DNA from: Sambucus nigra
Lineage: Eukaryota > Streptophyta > Magnoliopsida > Dipsacales > Adoxaceae
Length of the DNA: 64,000 nt
Assembly (NCBI GenBank): GCA_949130495.1
Contig: OX422208.1
Location: 692,679,702-692,743,701 of the forward strand
Reading direction: 5' to 3'
Position 1 is the stretch's first letter, and every line of letters begins with the position of its first letter. Below, in pieces: positions 57,587-64,000 of the stretch. Both the position numbers and the translations under genes were made by a program. A model generated the notes under the pieces. It saw nothing but the letters and a program-made list of their open reading frames with translations, was not told the DNA's origin and did no database searches.

Positions 57587-59200
57587 AGGTTATAAGAGTA
57601 ACACATAGCTTTCTAAATTTAGGTTATATATTCATACAAAAGGCACTAGGTTTCATCTTCATGCCTCTTATAAACATCCCTTAAAAGAATTGCCTTAATG
57701 TTGTGGACCATCATCTATGTCAGCAGTTCTTATTTCAATGATCAAGTCCACTACTGCATACAAAACAACATCTCAACTGGAAATTTCCACTCCACCTACT
57801 GCCTATGTGTTAATCCAAGGCATTGGATAAAAAGGGAATATGAGTTTTGCTTCATGGTCTATTTGGAACGTGCACTGATTCTACCATATCCGTGGAAAAC
57901 ATGGGACTCCTTGGACTGACCCGAGTTGGGAGTCGAAGAGATGTTCAAGTTTCTGCTAGCTTTATGAATTTTTATATATCTTCGAGAATTTTGGTTCTAT
58001 TTTTTGCATATATACCCTTCCCATATATTCGGCATTATATCATGGTCTTTTTGGCCTTATAGGTTCAGTTGGCCTATCTAGGCTTTGCCTTTTAATCTTA
58101 ACAGATTCTTCCGACGCACATAGCAAGGGTCGTCATAACTGCTGAAAGAAACTATTTTTTTTGAAATCCAACTTCATTTAACTTGATTGACCCTTGAAGC
58201 TAATTTTTGCAAGCAAAATGCTAATCTTTTTATAAAAAAATCAGGTATTTTGAACCTAGTTATCACCCAATTGATGTTCCACGAGAGTCTATATGGTATC
58301 TTCCAAGGGCAACTCTGTGTTGTGGAACCTCTGCATTAGGCCTATGTGGAGGTGAAAAATCACTACATTATGCCCTTTAATACATTTTGAACTGTTTTAT
58401 GAAGTTTTTTTTGGGTGGCTTATGAATTGCTATTTTGTTAAGCAGGATTATCAACAGAGGAAATTCAGAGTTGCTTTTTGGGAGGTACAAAATGACCACT
58501 GCATTTGATAGCATATTATCTATGCAAGAAATATATACCGAGTACTTTTCTATGAATTTATTTGAGATGAACTACAAACTTCTATAACCTATAATTATTT
58601 AAACCCATACAAGAGAGAAAAGTGCATGTGTGTCTAAACATATGATTGAGAGGTCTAGTTGTGTATATTTATCTTACCTTTAGTGCCATAATAAAGGGTA
58701 ACATAAATATACACTACTAGACTGTATAGGTATTATTGGTTTTGTATGTGTTTTTCTACATTAGTGGTGTGTGCCTGGACTGTATAGGGGGTTGTTGTGT
58801 TGCATCCCGAGAGATCTTAGTAAAGTTTTGGTGAGATAAACAGGTTATATACTATATCTCCTGCTCAGGTTTTGTTGTTCTTATTTTTCTCATTATAACC
58901 TTAGTTTTGTGTTTCTATGAAGAGCTACCCTGTAGTTGTGATGTGGTTTATGTGTGTTGACAGGCGTGTAGTGATATGGTTTAATTAGCCTCAGGTTTCT
59001 TTGGCTATATAGAGTTGTAGAATTTTCAAACAATTATTAGTTGTGTGCGGTTGTGTTTCTTGGCCAATATTAGTTGTTGGTGTCAACTTAAAGTTCTAAG
59101 ATTTCATTAAAAAAGTGTTTGTGGCTTATTTTGATGAAGTTAAGTATCATGGATTATTGATTTTATGGCTTATTTTGTGGGTATATTTTCATTAGAACAA
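57587..59200. other. CACTA-2 interior, right-centre
   Basis: Mostly non-coding, AT-rich. An exon-like island at 58246-58366 (after TTTTTTCAG-like acceptor context) reads YFEPSYHPIDVPRESIWYLP, then RATLCCGTSALGLCGG. The product was not recognised. Confidence 0.35.
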
Positions 59201-59450
59201 GTGACTTTTCATATGTGGTTGGTGAGTCCTCTGTACCATGGATTATTGATTCTGGTGCCAGCACTGTCAGTCAGGTATTTCCTTTATTCTCTCCAATATA
59301 CGGTCACTAAATTCTTGCATTGTGTTGGTTGATCGGTCATTTAAACCTGTTCCTGGTACTGATGATATTCACGCTATTCTACTTTGTCCTTAATTCTCTC
59401 TTTTGGTCTATTTGTTTCTCAATTGTCGTTTAATTTATTGTCTGTGAGTT
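59200..59450 (+). pseudogene. Possible copia protease fragment in CACTA-2
   Basis: The frame gives ESSVPWIIDSGAST, then VFPLFSPIYGH, resembling the copia protease start (W(I/L)(I/L)DSGAS.HM). The His-Met after the active site is missing. It is short and could be chance. Confidence 0.3.
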
Positions 59451-61319
59451 AGTTAACCAAATCTTCATTGAAGCTTGTATGCGATGATATATACACATTG
59501 AATCTTGGACTACAACCAAGCTGAAGAGGTACTTTTAAATGATGGATTTACTCAAGATAAAGTTGTTTGCTAATGTAATACAATAGGTCCTATAGTATAG
59601 AGAGAGGTGTAAAACACTAGGAAGAGATGGGAGAGTTCAATTTTTTGATTTTCAGATACGAGCCAAAGACTTGTGCAAAATAGAAGCTCATGGTTGAACG
59701 CATATAGATTTTTTGAACGCATATAGATAGCCAAAGCCAAAGACTTGATTTTCAGATATGAATTTTTTAAACGCATACAGATAGCCATGGTTGAACGCAT
59801 ATTGTCTCATCAGCATTGTTCTCACAGCTTTTGCATGCCACTGGTCCTATTCTATATATGTTCACTTTTATTTGTTTCGCATAGGTGAACTTCAACGAAA
59901 TTATCTCGGGAGTAATTTAGTTATCCATCCACGGCAGACACACTACCTTTTACTTTTAGTTCATATACCATTTAAGTCTAATTTCCCTCCTTTTTCCCCT
60001 TGTGCACCTGAAAGATATTTTTTCTTCTTCTAAATACTATATAATCTTCAATTTACTATTGAAGTGAATACTTACTCCAATTTACTTATTATTTTATCCT
60101 CATGTATATGGCATTTCTCACTAGGAAGAATAAGCCAGTGCTTGGTATCTTAGGTGTTATTTTAGCAGTTGAAACTGAATTTCCTTGAATTCTCACTTAT
60201 TTGGCCTCTGCATCGTATGAGATCTCATCATTCACCATTTGGGATGCTGCTCAAGGTATATAAATTGCCTTTCTAATTTAAATTAGCACCATAATTAAAT
60301 TATTACAACTTCTGTTGTATCTTATTAGCACCAAAAACTGAGTGAAAATTAAATGGCCAAATTTATCAGCTTAGCATGCCTTGTGCAATTGACTCTTATA
60401 TAAATTAAATGTGCATAACTGCAGGAGGATACTTTCACACACCATATGATCTATCTTATGGAGTGAACATGAAGCGTATCAGATGGTTCGGCATCCTCCA
60501 GGTACCTCACTCTTGTTTTAAAAATTAGCAGCTTTACTACTTACTATTATTTTAGAAGTTGAGAAGCTTTGTACCACCGTAGATTTTTCCTTTTTTAACT
60601 TTCCGATTCCATAAACTAAGGATGAGAGAGACTCCTTTTTGTGCTTATTCTTTATGGTTTCATTGATCACTCAACCAATTACAAATTCTCATGGCCTAAG
60701 CAATTCTCATGTAGTTTTATAAAAGAAATTCTCGTGCAGGTTTAACAAAGAGATTAGTTTACGCAAGTGTTAGGTTTGTAAAAGTTAAACCAATAACTAA
60801 ACGAAACCTTAGTTTAATAAAAAAAAAGACATATTTTTGTATGATTACGACTATATAACGTTAATCGATTACAAATATAATTTATTATTTATTTTTTGTT
60901 TTTTGTAGGATAATACTTGGACGTTGCGTGGTGAAGAGGGGTTATCACTTTGTGCGCACCATCGTCATACACTCCATGCAGGCCGCATGCCTAATCAATG
61001 ATCATTTAATTGATGTATTTGAACATGATTGTTGTATTTTATATGTATTTCCCAAATTGAATTATGTATTGAGATGAATTTCATATGTATTGAAATGAAG
61101 TTTATATTAATGGAATTTGAGCCATTAATTTTTATTGGGCTTATTGTCAGGATGTGTATTTGTGTTGTTGTGCACTATTTGTAATGTTGTTATACTATTT
61201 TTGCCGTGCATGATTTGTATTATTATTGAATTTTTGTTATGGTAAAATAGGTACAAAAAATAATGGAAATGTTGCTGATTTTTGGGGGGTAATATTATTT
61301 ATAATTTTTTTTTCTTTGA
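59451..61319. other. CACTA-2 interior, right part with exon-like islands
   Basis: Two well-bounded islands are seen. One at 60424-60502, after CTGCAG and before GTACC, reads GYFHTPYDLSYGVNMKRIRW, then FGILQ. Another at 60910-61002, after TTTTTGTAG, reads DNTWTLRGEEGLSLCAHHRH, then TLHAGRMPNQ and a stop. Their family is unknown. Elsewhere no gene is seen. Confidence 0.4.
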
Positions 61320-61541
61320 TCCAAAAATTTGGCACAGTTCAAAACTGTGTCAAAAGTGTGCCAGTAATTTAAAATTCTGACACGGTTTAAAAGAGTGCCA
61401 GAAGTGTTCCTTTTGGCCAAATCTGGCATACTTTTAAGCTGTGCCAGAAAAAAATGGCCATTTTAGAACACATGATTCTGACACAGTTTAAAACCGTGCC
61501 AGATTTGATCTGGCACAGTTTTAAACCGTGTCAGATTGTTG
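61320..61541. repeat. Right subterminal repeats of CACTA-2
   Basis: At least eight TTTGGCACAGTTYAAAACYG / CTGGCACAG-type variants in both orientations, mirroring 53803-53945. Confidence 0.8.
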
Positions 61542-61555
61542 TTTTTGGTGTAGTG
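61542..61555 (-). repeat. Right TIR of CACTA-2
   Basis: TTTTTGGTGTAGTG; TAA follows at 61556-61558. Confidence 0.9.
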
Positions 61556-61826
61556 TAATGAGGCAGAATATGAAGCTGTGATTGTTGGGTTAAATGTAGC
61601 AAAATCACTAAACGTCGAGCAAGTTGTGGTGTATAGTGACTCACAGTTGGTGGTAAATCAGGTATTGAACTTATATGCAGCAAAATGAGAACTGATGACC
61701 AGATATTTGGCCAAAACTTTAGAAATAATTCCCACTCTGCTAGCTGTCCAGATGGTCAGAATTCCAAGATTATAGAATGCACGAGAAGATGCACTTGCTC
61801 GGCTAGCTTTAGCAAACATAATTGAG
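61556..61826 (+). pseudogene. gypsy-3 second RNase H, part after CACTA-2
   Basis: Directly after the TAA duplication the frame reads EAEYEAVIVGLNVAKSLNVE, then QVVVYSDSQLVVNQVLNLYA before a stop at 61686. It holds the Glu and second Asp regions of the archaeal-type RNase H. The final ALARLALANIIELRRTIPIE lies at 61790-61850 just before integrase. Confidence 0.8.
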
Positions 61827-63137
61827 TTGCGAAGAACTATTCCTATTGAGCTACTTGCAAATAGGAGAATAGATGAAGATCCGATGATCAACTTTATTGC
61901 AGTAGATATGGGTCTATCTTGGATGGATCCCATAATAGCATATATTGAAGAAGGGATTCTTCTAACCAACCTACTTGAAGCTAAGAAGTTAAAATACAAA
62001 GCTGCAAGATATGTGCTAGATGGCGGTGTGTTATATAGAAGAAGATTAACTGCTGGTCTAAAACGGTGTGTGCATCCAGCTGAAGTGAAGGATTTGATCG
62101 AAGAAGTCCATGAAGGGTCCTGTGGAGCCCATGTAGTAGGAAGAACGTTGTTGTAGAGAATACATAAATAAGGATACTACTGGTCAACTATGTGAGCAGA
62201 TTGTGCAGATTTTACCAAGAAGTGTGATAAGTGCCAGAGGTTTTCCAGCATACACAAGGCTCCACAAGCTCTCCTAGTACCAATTACTTCACCTTGGCCC
62301 TTTGCTATGTGGGGAATTAATTTGGTCGGGCCCTTACCGACCACCCGAGGAAGGTTCAAGTACCTGGTCGTAGCTGTTGATTACTTTACTAAATGGGTGG
62401 AAGATGAACCATTGATCGATATGTCCTACGAAAAGGTTTATCAGTTCATTTGGAAGAGTATCATATGAAGGTATGGCTTACCCCATGCCTTTATCACTGA
62501 TCATGGCACACAGTTTGACAACAACGAATTTGTTGCTTATTGTGTCGAGTCCAACGTCCAAAAGATCCACTTTGCTCCTGGACATCCTCAAAGCAACGAC
62601 CAAACATAAGTAACTAATAAAACTTTGTTGAATGGGATGGAGAAAATGTTGGAAAACGCCAAAGGAAATGGATCAATGAACTACATTTTGTCTTGTGGGC
62701 ACCGAATAACTTTTAGAACAGCGATTGGAGAAACTCCCTACCTATTGGCATTTGGTACTGAAGCCGTAATTCCTATCGATCTAGGTTTACCTACGCATAG
62801 AGTTCTTAACTTCAATACCCCCGTCAGTGATTTGATGAGAAGGCTGGATTTAGACATGCTGGAAGAAGTCCGTGAAGATGCATCTTTAAGGAATGCAACT
62901 TATCAATAAATGACTGCACGTTTCTATAACAAGAGGGTCATGCCGAGCAACTTAAAAGAGGGTGATTATGTTTTGAAGAAAGTGATTCAGAAGTGCAATA
63001 AGCTAGAAGCCAATTAGCATGGGCCTTATCGTATTACTGCAGTTATCCGACCAGGCACATATCGGATTGAAACTTTGGAATGGGAAGAATTCAAGAACCC
63101 ATGGAATGAAGAACACCTAAAGAAGTATTATCAGTAA
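61827..63137 (+). pseudogene. gypsy-3 integrase
   Basis: The zinc-binding region has LIEEVHEGSCGAHVVGRTLL and KKCDKCQRFSSI (62070-62250). The first catalytic Asp is Asn (MWGINLVGPLP, near 62315), as in gypsy-2. The second Asp is present in FITDHGTQFDNN near 62500. The catalytic Glu codon is TAA (in QT*VTN, near 62610). RTAIGETPYLLAFGTEAVIP follows, a stop at 62907, and then the family end NPWNEEHLKKYYQ with the stop at 63135-63137. Two of three catalytic acids are lost. Confidence 0.88.
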
Positions 63138-63254
63138 ATGTAGTTATGTTGCACTCAGTTCACTTCAATATTAATAAGAACATGACTTTCCCAAAATTGT
63201 TATTTTGTTATTTTCTTTTTCAGAGTACTAGTGATATGCACTTGCAAACACAAT
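63138..63254. other. gypsy-3 3' spacer before array
   Basis: Short non-coding sequence between the end of pol and the tandem array. Confidence 0.5.
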
Positions 63255-63541
63255 GAAGGCCACCAAGAAAGTTGGTCGGAATCAACAAAGGCTACTAACA
63301 AAGTTGGTCGACATCAACAAAAGCCACCTGAAGGCCACCAACAAAGTTGATTGGTATCAGTAAAACCACCAACAAAGTTGGTCGATATCAATAAAGGCCA
63401 CCAATAAAGTTGGTCGGCATCAATAAAACCACCAACAAAGTTGGTCAGTATCAATAAAACCACCAACAAAGTTGGTCGGTATCAACAAAGGCCACCAACA
63501 AAGTTGGTCGGTATCAATAAAGGCACCAACAAAGTTGGTTG
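63255..63541. repeat. 31-32-bp tandem array in gypsy-3 3' region
   Basis: Nine copies of a unit like CACCAACAAAGTTGGTCGGT followed by ATCAATAAAGGC. The GTTGGTC word falls at 63271, 63303, 63346 (variant, 43-bp step), 63378, 63409, 63440, 63471, 63503 and 63534. Its place after pol is the same as that of the gypsy-1 and gypsy-2 arrays. The AACAAAGTTGGT core is partly palindromic (ACCAACAAAGTTGGT). Confidence 0.88.
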
Positions 63542-64000
63542 TCAAACGTATAAAATCACGCAAGGCAAAATTGTAAGTCCTAAATGCTTGGTTAATGAAG
63601 ACCCGGATGAATAATTTTCATCTAAACTGGGTTAAAAGATGGACAAATGCTCCACTCACGCCTAGTAATCAAGGTAACTAATGCAATTACCATAAAATTT
63701 AGGTACATTAGTAGAATCATGGTGAAGCATTGGTATAAAACTTAGGATAATCCTAAGAATATCAATAAAATCGATGAAAAACTAGAGATTAACTAAAATT
63801 TGACCCAATCATAGACAAAGACTAAGAAAATATTCATATACGCAAAGATTAGCTAAAATTTGATCTATTCATTCAATAAACTTGTCATTACATATTGTTT
63901 TTTAAATATGGAGAAACAAAATACAAATGATTATTTTGTATGACGTTTCCCTTCAGCCTTAGAAACAAGATCCATGCCAGCAGGAGGATCATCCAAGGTA
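63542..64000. other. gypsy-3 3' region to window end
   Basis: No gene recognised. By analogy with gypsy-1 and gypsy-2 an antisense ORF on minus should begin its 3' end here. Only the last 50 bp hint at coding on minus. Confidence 0.35.

Larger units (their letters stand above)
53789..61555 (+). mobile_element. CACTA-2: CACTA transposon carrying gene fragments
   Basis: The ends are CACTACACTAAAAA (left) and TTTTTGGTGTAGTG (right), a 14-bp TIR with one mismatch, flanked by TAA on both sides (53786-53788 and 61556-61558). Subterminal TTTGGCACAGTTTTAAA-type repeats lie at both ends. The length is 7767 bp. No TNP2 or TnpA relic was seen. The interior instead holds fragments resembling O-fucosyltransferase, beta-glucosidase and a DUF4283 protein, and exon-like islands. 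Strand is given only by convention. It is a non-autonomous Pack-type CACTA candidate. Confidence 0.88.
48971..64000 (+). mobile_element. gypsy-3: Tat-type Ty3/gypsy retrotransposon, interrupted and incomplete in window
   Basis: A plus-strand element with 5' LTR (48971-49474), PBS, gag, protease, RT, RNase H, second RNase H split by CACTA-2, integrase ending at 63137, and a 31-32-bp tandem array. The 3' LTR and any antisense ORF lie beyond the window. The polyprotein has many stops. LTR, PBS and array differ from gypsy-1/2, so this is a separate family of the same clade. It lies inside Ogre-like LTR copy B. Confidence 0.88.

Overview
This is a stretch of plant nuclear heterochromatin, almost certainly from a flowering plant: AT-rich, with intron-like GT/AG structure, Ty3/gypsy and Ty1/copia polyprotein relics, two CACTA (En/Spm) DNA transposons, a MITE, long (TA)n runs, and plant-specific domains (plant mobile domain, DUF7745, DUF4218, DUF4283). 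No intact host gene was found and no tRNA or rRNA gene was recognised. The species cannot be named from the sequence alone. Domain names come from recalled family motifs, not from a search.

Layout. (1) 1-11336 is a minus-strand Ty3/gypsy element of the Tat type (gypsy-1). In element order it has a truncated 5' LTR, PBS, gag, protease, RT, RNase H, a second archaeal-type RNase H, integrase, a 62-bp tandem array, an antisense ORF, PPT and 3' LTR. (2) 11341-12217 and 20672-20890 are the two halves of a minus-strand DUF7745-like coding relic, split by CACTA-1 (12218-20671, TSD TCT). CACTA-1 carries TnpA-like and internally deleted TNP2-like pseudogenes and a 177-bp foldback MITE. (3) 21340-22648 and 35119-36190 appear to be two parts of a plant-mobile-domain (PMD) pseudogene, split by gypsy-2 (22649-35116). 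Gypsy-2 is a plus-strand relative of gypsy-1 with both LTRs. (4) 36.2-48.9 kb is a patchwork of tandem repeats, two opposed Ogre-like LTRs, a copia relic, a probable solo LTR and AT-rich sequence. (5) 48971-end is gypsy-3, a plus-strand Tat-type element that landed inside one of the Ogre-like LTRs. Its second RNase H is interrupted by CACTA-2 (53789-61555, TSD TAA), which carries fragments resembling host beta-glucosidase and O-fucosyltransferase genes. Its 3' LTR lies beyond the window.

How the parts relate. Three generations of nesting can be read: coding relics and LTRs were hit by retrotransposons or CACTA elements, and one retrotransposon was itself hit by CACTA-2. Both CACTA insertions are exact, with 3-bp TSDs, and the interrupted frames resume when the insert is ignored. 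All three gypsy polyproteins have many stops and have lost integrase catalytic residues; two also have an altered RT catalytic motif. None could be autonomous. The points of most interest are the gene fragments inside CACTA-2, the shared antisense ORFs of gypsy-1 and gypsy-2, and the unrelated tandem arrays that all three gypsy elements carry at the same place after pol.
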